Assembly: GCF_024763615.1 (NCBI RefSeq)
Contig: NC_077223.1
Location: 78,740,627 to 78,804,626, forward strand
DNA: 64,000 nucleotides
Reading direction: 5' to 3'
Source of the DNA: Phlebotomus papatasi
Lineage: Eukaryota; Arthropoda; Insecta; Diptera; Psychodidae
In this document: positions 46,201 through 57,540 of the stretch, one piece after another
How the letters are laid out: the number at the start of each line of letters is the position of its first letter
Numbering within the stretch: position 1 is the stretch's first letter
Made by a program: the position numbers and the translations under genes
Notes under the pieces: generated by a model
Told to the model about the DNA's origin: nothing
Databases searched by the model: none
Seen by the model: the letters and a program-made list of their open reading frames with translations, nothing else

Positions 46201-49200
46201 AAAAAAATTGCATTGCAAGGGATCCTTAATATTTCAACTGATCTATTCAAAAATTAACAGAAAAAATGCAAAAATAGTTTTTACACTATTTTTCTTGCTC
46301 AGAAAAATATTTTTCTCATATATTTCATATTTCTAAACAATATTTCACTTAGGAATATATAAAAATTTTATTTCGTAATAAAAAGGTCTCATTAAGTATA
46401 ACATTTTTCAATCTTTAATGAGATGTTGTCTTTAATTACAGCTATTTCCAGAAAGTTCTTCAATAAGCAATAAAAGAAATGTGTAATGAAGTAGAGCAAT
46501 CTAAACTATGTTCAGAAGATTTTTAAGTATCAACGGAGATTTTAGTACCCCTAATTAGAACATGTAGAGCTCAATCATTTTTAACTAACTCCTATATGAT
46601 GTCAAGTAAAATTCTTATGAAAATGAAAAATTGGAGAAATTTTCGAAATGTTTCAAAATTTCAATTATTTGAAAATATTTCATAAATCCTAATACGTTGA
46701 TTGTGGGGAAAAAACATGAAGAATGTTGCTTTTTATGGTGTTTTGTATGTTTTTCTTTTCACCTAAGGTGGGTGTCAATTGAGCCACTGAATTTCTCACT
46801 CTTTCCTCCCAACATTACATAAAAGGCAATGTTATACACTTTGCATATTGTACAAATAGAGACCGACTAAAAGTGCTCAATTATCGATTTTATCCACTGT
46901 TTAACAGTGAATTAATGGCTGACCATTTATTAATTGATTTCACTTCACTGAAACTATTTTGAATTTATGACCATCACACAGAACTTATGAGGAATAAAAA
47001 AAGAGAAATTTTGTGTCCAATTTGTGGAGACAACTGTGAACAATATTATTTTTTTTTTATTTGATGAACACCACAAATATAATGATCCTCTTCCGCTTCA
47101 TTTTCCCTACGACGGCATAACATTTTGAGGGCAAACAGGTGAACTTGTGTGTAGTTTTCCATTTCATCCGCATTTTTTTTAACTCTATTCTGCATTTTCT
47201 GTTGACTCGTCACTCTCCCTCATTGTCTCATTTCCACCGGGTATACACTTCTTTGTTAGCTCATCTGGATGTCACTTCCTGCCCATTCTCAGTTCTCGTC
47301 CCCCAAGTTCTACCGTTCATACGCCATATATTTGTTAACAATGCAAATAATTATCAATGGTCCAATGATGTTAAAACACTTGTCCAGGAGTTTCTCGGTC
47401 CCATCCATTCCCAAATGCCTATAAGGGCATGAGGGGTGCACTGTTCTTTACCATTCCTAACACGTCCAAAGTACACGAGGAATGTTTAGGAAATTGTGAA
47501 AGGTGCAAAAACCAGCATGCATTTGCACGTTCTTCCCAAGTGATTAATGAATTCTATTAAATCCAAAATGATTAGAATGATGTAATAGGCATACCGCAGT
47601 ACTTATAGGTATTATTGGAATTTTTCTTTGAATCATCATTTGCCTATTTTATTCTATTTAAACGAATAATTGGCTTAAATTCTTTCGCATTTGAATACTA
47701 AGCACAATTTTCGAATAATCTATAAATTACGGAAGATTCGCCGCAGGCATAGAAAAAAATTATTCCCAATTTTAAAATTATTCAAAGAAGTTTACATTAG
47801 AAGCAATGATAGTTGATTTTTTTTATTATGAAAATTTCCTATAGAGATAGAGATTTAAATTATCTTTTTTGCTTTAGAGATTATTAGGGACAATTTATTA
47901 GATTAAAGTAAGGTTAGTTAGTTGAGGTTATGTTAATCCTAACCTAAGACTTAAAGTATAATATTGGGTTATAAAAACACCACCAATTTACTATTGAGTC
48001 AGGGGTGTATAAAAATAAAGAAATATGGTAAATTAATGAAATAGTTACTTATAACCCTTTAAGGACGAATGAATCACCGGTGACCCAAAAATGAAATTTT
48101 TTCTAGGGCTATCTAGAGTAAGTGTGCCAAATTTCGGCATACTTGCATGCAAGCGCCAAAGTCTCAAGTTTGAAATGTAATATATTTAATAGAAATTGAT
48201 TTTTTTCATTCCTTCTTCTTAAGGAGTGTTGCTTAGAACCTTGTAGACAGTTTATCGTCTTTATTTACTTTAAAATCATTCTTAATACAATTTAAAATGA
48301 ATAAAAATGTAGACATTGCTTTGATGCCCTATTTCGGCCACCTTCATTCTCATAGTTCCTTGCCCTTCAGGAATTCTTCCAATGTCTTTTTTACGTCATC
48401 TCGTTTTTCAAAGCTACATTTTTTATTATTCTTTTGCATTGTATAATCTAGAGTATGTAAAAACTAAAAATTCATGAAAATTCGAGGAACAAAAAAGGTG
48501 GCCGGAATTGCAAGCTGGCCGGAATTTGGCACACTTACCCTATAGTCGTATTTTGCTCTAATAAAAAGTCAGAACAAAAATTTTTCTGACCCCCTATTTT
48601 TTTTAAAGAGTTAAACACATCAAATTACCTCATTTTGATATAATTTAGCTTCACAAATCAAGTATAAAGTTTTTACATTAAAATAAACCTCAATCCATTG
48701 TAAAAGGCCAGTGATAAATTCCGATAAGTTTATGGTAGATGAAATTCTTTGCAGGCGATATCGAAGTGCTTGGAAGTTAGGGTTCTTGCAAATTTGAAAT
48801 GCGTGAAAATTCGATTTTGAGTTGAATTTTAGTGGTAAAGAATCACGTCGAGAAAAATATTCTCAGAAATCCTGCACTCAAGAGCAACTCAACAAGGTTT
48901 TAGAAGCTTTTCATCGCGGTTTCAGTTACACTGTTTGTCTCCAATTAGAAAATTTCCCTTGTCTCCATTTGGAATAATATGTTTCCAATAGAAGCATTTT
49001 ACGCTCGCGTATTTTTCTTGTATTTAAGAAGTTTTCATATTATATCTAAAGAATTTTCACTAAACAGTAACATTCTAGAAGAGTCAAGGAGCAAATTTAT
49101 GTAATTCTCTTCAGAAAAAATATGAACTTAATGTGTTGAATCTTCTGTCAAAGTCAAAGCGTCTGGAAATGGTTTTGAATTAGGACATTTACCCTACAAA

Positions 49201-52200
49201 TACTAAAATTTCAACACAATTGAAAATGGAAATTTCACGATATTCGACATAGAAATTTTAAAAATTGTTATTTTGATTCTTAATTCGAACCACTAGATCA
49301 AAATAGCCCCATCTCTCCCTAGCCCATCAAGGACTGAACCACGCGAACTCCAATATAAAAAGCCAAAATAAATTTAAGTATCAATTATAAGTTCTTTGAC
49401 CTAAATTAAAATATTGTGATCTGCCTAAGAATTACTAACTAAATTTTTCTTTAGTGAAAAAAATACTTTAGAAAAATTACCGAGATTTTGCAAATGAAAA
49501 AACCTTAATTTCATGGTAGAGAGAGGTGTGGGACTATTTGAGCTGTGGGGCTACAATGCAAACTGGGATTTACGGTAATGTAATTTATTTTTATAAAACA
49601 ATTATGAAACTAAATACAAGGTGCAGATTATTTGAGATATACTAAAAAATTGTATATCAATGTACCTTTACATCTCAAAATAATACCATCTTCCCCTAAT
49701 GCTTAACGTAACGTCTCATTTTAAATTATACTTGGTATAATAATAAACCTATATCAAATAAAACAGATTAGATTAATTGTATTAAATAAAACAATAATGA
49801 TTACAGCTTTTGTCCAAAAACTAGTTTATGTATACTTTTATTAATTTATTTTATTATCTTTGTTTTGAAGTATTTTAATTATGATTAATATTGTATGTAG
49901 AGGAAGGATGAAACTATACATTAAAAATTATATTGTTGTATATTTATAAAGGAAGCTGGACTTTAACATATGGTATTTAAATTAAATTAAACTAAGCTCG
50001 ACCTCTTTTAGAAATATTCGGAAATAGCGATTTCAATGCAGCCCTACCTCTCCCTATCTACTTCACATTTCTCTTCCCTAATAAATTAAAAAGAAAATAA
50101 TATTTCAAGGAACAATATGGAGTTAGTTCCAAGCGAGGTTTTAAAGATACTATAAGTCATTAAATACGATAAATATGCCATTGCATAATTCTTTAATGTA
50201 ATGGGGATTTTTTATTATAATAACAAGAAGGAAACTTTTTTAGGAACTTCTTTAGATTAATATATGTAGATTTTAAAGTGCTAAAATTACATTAAGTAAT
50301 TTTAAAAAAAAAACATAAATTGCAATCAATTTCAAACAATATTTTTTATATGTTAATTATGACAAATTTTATAGATAGATAAAACGCACCCTCATAAAAC
50401 AACTTATTAAAATTAAGTGGAACGCCACAGTTTATAAACTAAGTCGGAATCAAGTTTATTACAGAGCGAAAGTGCAATAAAATATAATCAAAATAAATCT
50501 TAATCATTCTAAAAGCTTCATTTTGGAAAGGTATATTTAAGGTCCTATAAAATTATAAGGAATCCAAGAAGATGACTTTATTGATTTGAACTCAAGCCTA
50601 AAAAACTTATAGACTATAAATTAAAACTACATTCAAATTAACTAAAAAAATATATAAAGCAATTATATTATATTTAGGAAAGAATGTAACTAACATTTCA
50701 CAAAAGCCGACTGGAAATAGTTGTGAAAATTTATTGCGGTTACGACGTTATAATGTTTTTAACATGTGAAATACAAAAATCAAAATATTACAAGTCTCAT
50801 GAAAAAGTAATAAATTTCTCGAAATTAATGCGGTAGACTTTGAGGTATTAATAAAATGTGAGGAAATTCAGTAATTTATTAACCTATTGGTATTTCTCAA
50901 TTTTTGAGGAAGTTCAATGATTTCTCAACATGAACTGTAAAATGTAAACAATGTTTCTGAACTGAAGAAATTTTGTCAAAAAAATGCCCACCACTAACTT
51001 CTACCGGAAGGCCTTAATTAGGTTTTTTTTCCTGCAGAATGTGGTGCAACAATCTGATAGTTGACACTTGAGGGTTTTCATTACCCTAGAACTTCCTAAT
51101 CTTTCACTACAATTATTACTCCTCACAGTAAATACTTTACTACTGCCACTTTGTCTTAATTTATGGTAATTTAATTACATTTAAGGGCATTAACTGTTAT
51201 CTCATGTACTTCATTCGTCGCCCGAGGTTATTCCTCCGCTTTTGCGACCCATGGTGATGTGAGGAAAAATTCATTTGAATAAATTTCTAACGCAGGAAAA
51301 AGATCAGCAATTTACAATAAAATCAACACACGATGATCAAATCAGTGAAAAATTCTTATTTACCATCACTCACTATTCTTCTTTTTTTCTGTTACCACCA
51401 TCCATCATGGACAGAAAGAGTTTCAATTTGAATTGGGAGGTAAAGAGAGAAAAAAGTATAAAAGAATAGTTCTTTTAGATTTTTTTGTGGCTCGCACAGC
51501 AACAATAGCCCCCAGAAAATTTTGTAATTTACATTCATAGCACATTTTGCATGGAAAATTGTTGCTCTTTTCTCAAAATATCATTTGTCACTTGATGGCT
51601 GATGAAATGCGTTCTTCACTTCGACTGTTTTGGCGCGCAATTTAGTCGCTGTAAGCTAACAAGGGAGACTCGTTGACAACAAAAGTGTACACCGCCAGAG
51701 ATAAATCACTCATGAAATTATGTTAGAGACAAAAAGCAGGACACACCTCGACGACTTGAAATATTGAAATGGAGTCTCAAAAAAATGTTATATCATACCT
51801 TATTTTTAGTAATCAAGCTTATCTATTCATTTAATCAATTTTATCACTTTTGCGGATTTAAATAGTCGTATTATACTCTATTGATTCTATTTTTCATTGC
51901 GTAAAACTGCAATAATAATTTTGACAAAGCAAATTTTGTCAATATAGAATACAAAAAAAATATTACGACTGACCACATTCTTTCATTTCGATTCGAATTT
52001 ACATTGAAATATTTTAAGATTAGAAAGCAATACTTTTCAGAATAACAAGTATTAAAAAACTAAATAACCCGAATTAAATTTCAAACTTTGTTCTTTGATG
52101 TTTCTAATTAGGAAACTTTAGAAATTTAAATGCTTTGGAAAACTCTAAAACTTGTTTTATTACTGTTGAAACAACCTTTCACAGGTTATGTTTGGCATAA

Positions 52201-55200
52201 CCTTAACAAGTTAATAAACTAAAATTAACTAATTAAATCATTAAGTTGATTTTGGCAGAATAAAACCAAAATTGAGTATTTTAGTACAGTTTCACTTTAA
52301 AAACTACATCAAAACTCACAATTTGAAAAATCTTAACCCCAAAAACTTTGTTAAATAACAGTTCCAGTAAATAACAGTGCAGTTCCAAATGCAAGAAGTC
52401 GCTTGAAATCCCAATAAATAGTAAAATAAAATATTTTATTTGACTTTAAGATTGTATTTAAAATAAAAATAAAAAACTCAGATTTTATTTATTAATCTCT
52501 TATTTTCGAAAACGGCTTTATCGATTTATCTTATAAGGGAAGAGTACCCCGGATCGGAATGTTAAGAAACATGCTCCATATTTAGTTGAAAATATAATGC
52601 ACAAAACATTATTTGGTATTTTTATGTATGCTAATTGATACATTAGTGATACCTTTAACTATATCTGTGCTTTTGAATATTTAATTTTTACAATAAATTA
52701 ATAAAAAAAATATGTGTAATTGCAAACTTGCAATCAGTACCTCGGATCGTCAGGAATTTAATCAAGTGTCTCAGGGAAAATTGGTTTTATAAATTAAATC
52801 TGTGTTCATGCACTGTATTCTTGTGAGAGTTAAATAGTAAAAAGTAGCTAATAATTTAAAAAAAATCATTTAATTTGGAGCAAGATTGTGGTATTAACCT
52901 GACGATCCCAGGAACACTGCCAATCGCTGGTATTCTTTCCTTATTCGAATATGCTTTAGAGGTAGCCTGAAGTTCGTCATTTTGAATTATTGTATTTGGA
53001 TGACTCATTTTTTAACCGATTTTGTTAAATTTGGATTTTTTTGGAAAAGTATTGACATTTCCAACCCGGCTGTATCGGACTTTATTGGTAATGAATCGGT
53101 TAAGTACCGATAATTTAAAACATTTTTCCGGAATTTTTTTTACATGACATTAAGTTTGTTCCGGAGCTAGAAGAGTTTGTTCCCAAGGTAAGAGATATCG
53201 ACTTCCGGTCTTCGATGACCCCACCCTCCTTAAGAAGACATCATTTCGGACGGTATTTTTTCCTTCACGCCTCACCCCCTCCATCATCACAAAAGAACAT
53301 GTTTTTTTTATTTATTTAGGAAACTGCTCCCACGATTTCTTTAATCTTCGGACATGTTTTAGAGGTAGCCTAGGTGAACATTTCATAAACGAAAAAGTCG
53401 CCGTTTTGAATTACCATTCACTGGTAATGTCCAAGGGTTCCATTTTTCTGACAAGGGTTTCTGCTTTCTCAGGTTTCGCGATGCAAAGTGTGGGTTTCTC
53501 GGGTTTCGCGATGCATAAATTAGGTTTCTTGGGTTTCGCGATGCAATTTTTGAGTTTCTCGGGTTTCGCGATGCAAAATGTGGGTTTCTCGTGTTTCGCA
53601 ATGCAATTCTTGGGTTTCTCGGATTTCACAATGCAGAAATTGGGTTTCTCGGGTTTCGCGATGCAAAATATGGATTTCGGGATGCAATTATTGGGTTTCT
53701 CGGGTTTCGCAATGCAAAGTGTGGGTTTCTCAGGTTTCGCGAAGCGTTTCTCGGACAATTGACGAGGGTTTCTCAATATGAGTTACCCTTTGGTAATGTC
53801 AGAAATATTATTTAATTTTTTGGAGTATTTTTGTCCTTATGGTCTATAATAGGTAAAAAATATACCGAATTAGACCCTGTTGGATTTTCCGAAATTTAAA
53901 TGTAAGACGTTACATTGATTTTGTTTATAAGTTTCATTCTTATTTTAGATTTTCGCTCAGTGAAAAACGTCTCTTCCTTAAAGAGTTAAAAATTGGAATT
54001 ATAAAATTATATCGACTTGGTTTTCAAACCCAAAATGTAGTTTTCACTTCAAGTTTTCTTATTTCCTGTATTTTTTTACTTATTACAAAAATTGCAGTAG
54101 TTTAATTAAGAAAGCACAGGCTGTGCGACGAAGAGACATTTGATGCGATTCTTGGAGAAACCACGTTCAGTGAAAACATTTCGGTACAGGTATACAAGTT
54201 TTACTGACAATTCTACAATTAGTAACAACGGTAACAACAAACAATTGAGTTATAAGTTGGGTAAAATCATAAGAATATTTAAGGTTTTAAAAATGTACTT
54301 AGAGGTTGATTATGCATAAAAAATAAAACCAAAAGCAATTTCTTTCCTCATGTCACCTTGTAGTATTCTTTTGCTTTCAGATTATAGAACCATTTATTCT
54401 TAAAGCCTTCTTGTTCTATTATAACGAACCTTTAATTCGTTTAAATAAAAGTGGCATAGGGGAAACCTTCAGGTTTTACATACAACCTGACTTCGAACAC
54501 TCCATATTTTCCTCATATTTCTTAATTTATTGAATCTGACGGCACAATACATTTTAATAAATAGTATTAAATCACACATTTCCTGAAAAACTAGGTCAGA
54601 GCCAGATTCATTAAAGGAATATCGGAAAAATACGAAGTGTTCGAAACCAGAGTATCTGCGAAGTTTGAAAGCTTTCCCCAACTAGGACTGGACTCCAAAG
54701 CTTCTACAACTATTTATTTCAAATTTTCGTTATAGGCCTGTTAAAAGTCGATTACAGAGCAATAGTTTAGATTCCAACATAATATAACCATTTGGTTTTT
54801 TAATTATTCAAATCGATTTTAAAGTAAAAATTCGTTTCGCCGTTCTCTTCGCAGATTTTGTTTCTATTTCTTCGACATCGTGTCGATTTTGATCATATTT
54901 TTCTTCATTCTCATTCCTGACTTAAATTTAAAGTGGCAAATTCTTTTCTTAGGCTGTTACACTATTTAAGAAAAATTATGATCAAAATAAATAAAATAAA
55001 AATTTTAAATTGAGTGACCGTTAAGACGCGTATTAGATAGCGTCTCCCCGCGTCCCCTTAATAAATAATGTTTTATTACAACTTACTAAAAGAAAAGAAA
55101 TAATATAATGAAAAGTAGTTAATCAACCCTACTGTACAATACTAAGTTTCTCTTGATCAAATGTTAATAAAGATTTTACAGTGACATGTGAACTCACCTT

Positions 55201-55302
55201 AAAAACCATCGGAAGATCTGAAACCTTCACTTCCATCTCATCTTTCGACTCCTTGGATTCCCTTGGTGTGGAATTCTTGGATGTCTTGGACGAATTGCTC
55301 AT
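40130..55302 (-). CDS. Small PTB/PID-domain adaptor protein, four exons, 205 aa
   Basis: Minus-strand coding exons, 5' to 3', are 55302-55198, 44580-44506, 44443-44147 and 40270-40130. All introns are GT-AG in phase 0 (618 nt). The N-terminus is Ser/Lys-rich (MSNSSKTSKNSTPRESKESK). The phosphotyrosine-binding fold covers about residues 30-160. It starts VFKVKYLGKQKGNGLWGIKH. Strand motifs follow (LPICNLTVTLDAIILE, VDTISYGVQD, VYSRVFSIILV, FEVEAFVCDS), with the closing helix SRAMARKLTFALAAAFQ. The tail is short and charged (DYSRRLQEAEAQQ...EQETDA). PTB domains bind NPxY-type tails of membrane receptors, so a cytosolic adaptor is expected. The KYLG start and the VCDSR-ARKL helix match known PTB adaptors, but I cannot name the exact orthologue. 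The 10.6 kb and 3.9 kb introns hold nested MITEs; the middle one is 62 bp. Confidence 0.87.
41244..41373. repeat. Hairpin of about 130 bp in PTB adaptor intron 3
   Basis: CAGAGGTGTGCAAGAAACCG through AACGTCAAA pairs almost perfectly with TTTGACGTTAATTCGG through CACACCTCTG. Confidence 0.85.
41500..41895. mobile_element. MITE family E, copy 2, with a family A insertion
   Basis: TAGGGGAAAGTGGCCATGCT...GGGCACTTTCCCCTA. Co-linear with 16187-16406 except for the 184-bp insert. Confidence 0.85.
41629..41812. mobile_element. MITE family A variant nested in family E
   Basis: TAGGGGAAGTGGAGCACC...GGTGCCCCATTTCCCCCTA. The flanks AAAATA / TATGGG match the empty site AAAATATGGG at 16311-16320, so TA is the duplicated target. 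Confidence 0.88.
42250..42358. mobile_element. MITE family A variant, left half only
   Basis: Starts TAGGAGGAAGTGGGACACC and matches the left half of 42447-42686, then stops at AGAATTCTCACC. Confidence 0.6.
42361..42772. repeat. Inverted arms flanking a MITE insertion
   Basis: 42361-42446 and 42687-42772 are reverse complements with a few mismatches (ACATCTTTAAAGTAAA on both inner ends) and enclose the MITE at 42447-42686. The host hairpin therefore predates the insertion. Confidence 0.7.
42447..42686. mobile_element. MITE family A variant with a triplicated terminal word
   Basis: TAGGGGGAGGTGGGGCACC at the left. The right end repeats TTTCAAAGGTGCCCCAC before TTCCTCCTA. The inner part pairs over nearly the whole length. 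Confidence 0.75.
43207..43942. mobile_element. Foldback element family C, copy 1
   Basis: Arms of more than 55 bases (starting CACTGAAAAAAATATTTGG) are inverted at 43880-43942. The inner sequence is rich in TTCGTAA/TTACGAA and AACAAACA words. Split by the SINE at 43272-43541. Confidence 0.8.
43272..43541 (+). mobile_element. tRNA-derived SINE with 8-bp target duplication
   Basis: The tRNA-like head has an A-box-like segment (TCAAGTGGTAGAGC, about 43285-43298) and a near-perfect B box GGTTCGAATCC at 43325-43335. A body of about 190 bases and an (ATT)n tail at 43522-43541 follow. ACTTACGA flanks it on both sides (43264-43271 and 43542-43549), a clear target-site duplication. It lies inside the foldback element 43207-43942. 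Confidence 0.85.
44147..44443 (-). CDS. PTB adaptor exon 3 (core of the PTB fold)
   Basis: Acceptor TTTGAAG after a 62 bp intron, donor CAG|GTAAGA, 99 codons. Holds most of the PTB beta sandwich and the C-terminal helix. Confidence 0.9.
44506..44580 (-). CDS. PTB adaptor exon 2
   Basis: Acceptor TATTTTGCAG, donor ATG|GTAAGA, 25 codons (VKYLGKQKGNGLWGIKHTRK...). This is the first beta strand of the PTB fold and the linker after it. Confidence 0.88.
45302..45583. mobile_element. MITE family J, copy 3
   Basis: CAGTAGAGTTCCTCAAATTT and its complement form perfect TIRs, flanked by TA (45300-45301 and 45584-45585). Lies in PTB adaptor intron 1. Confidence 0.85.
45586..48051. other. PTB adaptor intron 1, middle part
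   Basis: AT-rich without clear exons. A less AT-rich, repeat-free patch at about 47.1-47.55 kb could be regulatory. Confidence 0.4.
48052..48614. mobile_element. MITE family G, copy 2, carrying family F
   Basis: TAACCCTTTAAGGACGAATG at the left, CCCCTATTTTTTTTAAAGAG at the right. The internal GGTGACCCAAAAATGAAATT matches copy 1 at 16736. Split by 48114-48542. Confidence 0.7.
48114..48542. mobile_element. TIR element family F-like, nested in family G
   Basis: TAGAGTAAGTGTGCCAAATT...CCGGAATTTGGCACACTTACCCTA. Inner similarity to 14812-15883 (GCGCCAAAGTCTCAAGTTTG, GTAGACAGTTTATCGTC). Confidence 0.75.
49517..49698. mobile_element. MITE family A, diverged copy
   Basis: TAGAGAGAGGTGTGGGACTA...ATACCATCTTCCCCTA, with AGCTGTGGGGCTACAATG inside as in other copies. 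Confidence 0.65.
49898..50056. mobile_element. MITE family A, diverged short copy
   Basis: TAGAGGAAGGATGAAACTAT...AATGCAGCCCTACCTCTCCCTA. Confidence 0.55.
50057..53464. other. PTB adaptor intron 1, 5' part
   Basis: AT-rich with no exon seen. A direct repeat around TTTTAGAGGTAGCCT occurs at about 52.96 and 53.36 kb, so the minisatellite belongs to a larger repeat. GATTTCCGGTCTATGATG at about 32.42 kb resembles GACTTCCGGTCTTCGATG at about 53.20 kb. Confidence 0.4.
53465..53752. repeat. 30-bp minisatellite, about nine copies
   Basis: Unit TTTCTCGGGTTTCGCGATGC plus about ten variable bases ending TGGG. The period is divisible by three and the unit lacks stops, so frames of 118 codons (plus, 53406-53762, GFSGFAMQ repeats) and 121 codons (minus, 53776-53411, CIAKPEKP repeats) stay open. 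One unit is shortened near 53672. No splice signal or flanking gene supports translation. Confidence 0.85.
54457..54684. repeat. Imperfect TIR element
   Basis: TAGGGGAAACCTTCAGG...GCTTTCCCCAACTA, with inner CTTCGAACACT / AGTGTTCGAA arms. Confidence 0.45.
55198..55302 (-). CDS. PTB adaptor exon 1
   Basis: ATG at 55302-55300, then 35 codons ending DLPMVFK|GTGAGT. The open frame extends seven codons upstream to a GTG, but no in-frame ATG is seen there, so 55302 is the start. About 1.7 kb upstream is repeat-poor and likely holds the 5' leader and promoter. Confidence 0.82.
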
Positions 55303-57154
55303 CTTGATGTGTCCACTGACCACTCAAATTTCTTTCACTCCTCAAATTCACTCCGAGACACCACATAAAACTGATCCTCTCGCCACTTCTACCCAAATTA
55401 CAGTGCTGCAAACAAGATGATCATCCACTTTTTGGGTGTGAACTGCCGGGAAATAATAGAGTTTCATCAGACGATGGCGTTTTTTGATGATGATGAAAAG
55501 GCAGGGAAACAAAGAAAGTGATTGAGTGCTGGGCCCCAGAGAGAAAGAAATTGAGCTATTTTGGGCGTGGGTGTGAGAAGTCTTAGAGTTGATTTGAACC
55601 TATATATTTCGCAATGTTTTAATTGGAAAAGTGTTGTTGCTTGACATTGATGTCCAACACGCGATCACAGAAAATTGAGGAAAGTCTGCAATTAAAATCA
55701 ATTCCTCTCATAACACAAGTTCTATAACGTTCCTTTTTTTCTAGTTCTTCGACCCTTCACAGCAAGAAAGTCATAAATTTCCATTCGAAATTTTAATGTG
55801 GCTGATGCAGGGGAATTCTTTCAACTTTTCTTCACTTTCTACTTATTTCTGGGAATATAGAATAATTCTACAGAAGAAGCAAAGGGGAATGCCAATGGAA
55901 TTGGTTGGACTTCTTTTGTGAGACAGTGCTATAGAAATTGAGCGATAGACGACGTGATACGCTATAAAACAATTCTGTAGGGTCCCTTATCAGTGCGATA
56001 AGAGAGAAATAATTGAAAAACCTTGAAGATTCCCGCATGATAGAGTGACTATTTTTCTCTCTGAGAAAAAAAATACATTTCAATGGGTTTTCTTGCTCCA
56101 CAACAGGTCGACCAATATTTCTGCTGTCGAGGGAAAGCAACATTTTCTGATATATTGCCATTCATTATCTAATCACGAAAAAGTCCCCATATTGAGCGAA
56201 TTTTTTTCCTTTCCTCTCCAATAATAATCATTTCTCACACACCTAATTTTTCGCTTTTGCTGTATTTTTTTCTGCCCAGTTGTTGGTCTTGTATTTTAAC
56301 TTCAGGAAGTGACCAGGGAGTTGAGGCAGAAAACGAAAGTGTTTTTGGTTTTTGCCCAAAATCAATTTTAATGGGAGCAAAATCACGATTTTGTTCTTAT
56401 TACAAGTTTTGTGCCACGCCAAAGCACGATACACACCAAAGTAAACAAGAGATTTTTATCCGCAATATTCCAATAGAATTGCACTAATTAGTTGATTCAA
56501 GAGTCCCTCACAAATCCATCAAAATAAATTTTCCATCAACAATTTCTACACTGCACAAACTGCCGCCAATACGGCCACATGCAATTGTATTGCAACGGTC
56601 ACGACTGTTTTTTTTATCGGTTCCGCAAAATAAATGCAAATGCGATGACTCTGACGAATGAGTCAGAATATTCGAAAGAGGAATTTCAGGCCAACAATTA
56701 AACCACCTGCGCTCGATAGAAGCACATGCTACTTACTGAGGAGGCACTAGTGGACAGCTTTGGTGGAAACCGCCAACAAAAAGAGCGCGCAGTGGTGGGA
56801 TTCAAGTGGTGATAGAATCTCATTGATAATCGCAACTATTTGCTCTCCACCACATAATGCTGGAGTTTATTTAATTAATTGCCTCTAATACTATCGCTTG
56901 TGTGTGATTCATCTCCCCTTTTGGGTTATGTAATAAATTTATGAAGTGTTTTTGTATTTTCGTGAAATAACACACTGAATTTTTTAACTTGATATTCACA
57001 CTGGAATAAACAGCTGAACAACGAGTTTAGAGTTTCAGAGCTCGGCAACAGATAGCGAACAAAGACAAGAAAAAGGCGGCAAGAATTTTTAACACCTTCC
57101 AAGAGTTAGGGCAGAGTTACATTCACCGTCAAATCGTCACCGTCACCATAGGAA
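55303..57154. other. Upstream region of the PTB adaptor gene
   Basis: Repeat-poor with mixed composition. No open frame convinces. Probably holds the 5' leader and promoter of the minus-strand gene; no clear TATA box was found. Confidence 0.4.
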
Positions 57155-57290
57155 TAGGGGAAGGGGTGCTACCTTCGCACGACTTAAGCTTCAGTCAACT
57201 CAATTTTTTCTATGTTCAAAATCATCAAAAGCATTGAAAAATAAATTATCCGAAGCTTAAGTCGTCCGAAGGTAGCGCACTTTCCCCTGT
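57155..57290. mobile_element. MITE family K, copy 2
   Basis: TAGGGGAAGGGGTGCTACCT...GGTAGCGCACTTTCCCCT, with the inner palindrome GACTTAAGCTTC / GAAGCTTAAGTC. Confidence 0.75.
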
Positions 57291-57306
57291 CGCAATTTTA
57301 ACAGTA

Positions 57307-57540
57307 CAGTAGACTCTCACTCAATCGGCTCTTTCTCAATCGGGCGACAAATTTTGTTGACAATTTTCACGTTTAATTATAAGGCTAATTCGCTCAAATT
57401 CGCTGCAGTTCTTCCTATTTTATTGTGATTCTTTATAATTGAACGCTTTTTGTGGAATTTTCAAAGGCTTTGACGCTCAATTCTATCGCTAAACCGGATG
57501 ACATTTTGCCCCATATTCCCGATTGAGAGAGAGTCTACTG
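57307..57540. mobile_element. MITE family J, copy 2
   Basis: CAGTAGACTCTCACTCAATC...GATTGAGAGAGAGTCTACTG flanked by TA (57305-57306, 57541-57542). Confidence 0.85.

Noticed and set aside
53465..53752. CRISPR-like array from regular repeats
   Set aside because: The repeats are contiguous 30-bp units without unique spacers, in a eukaryotic intron.
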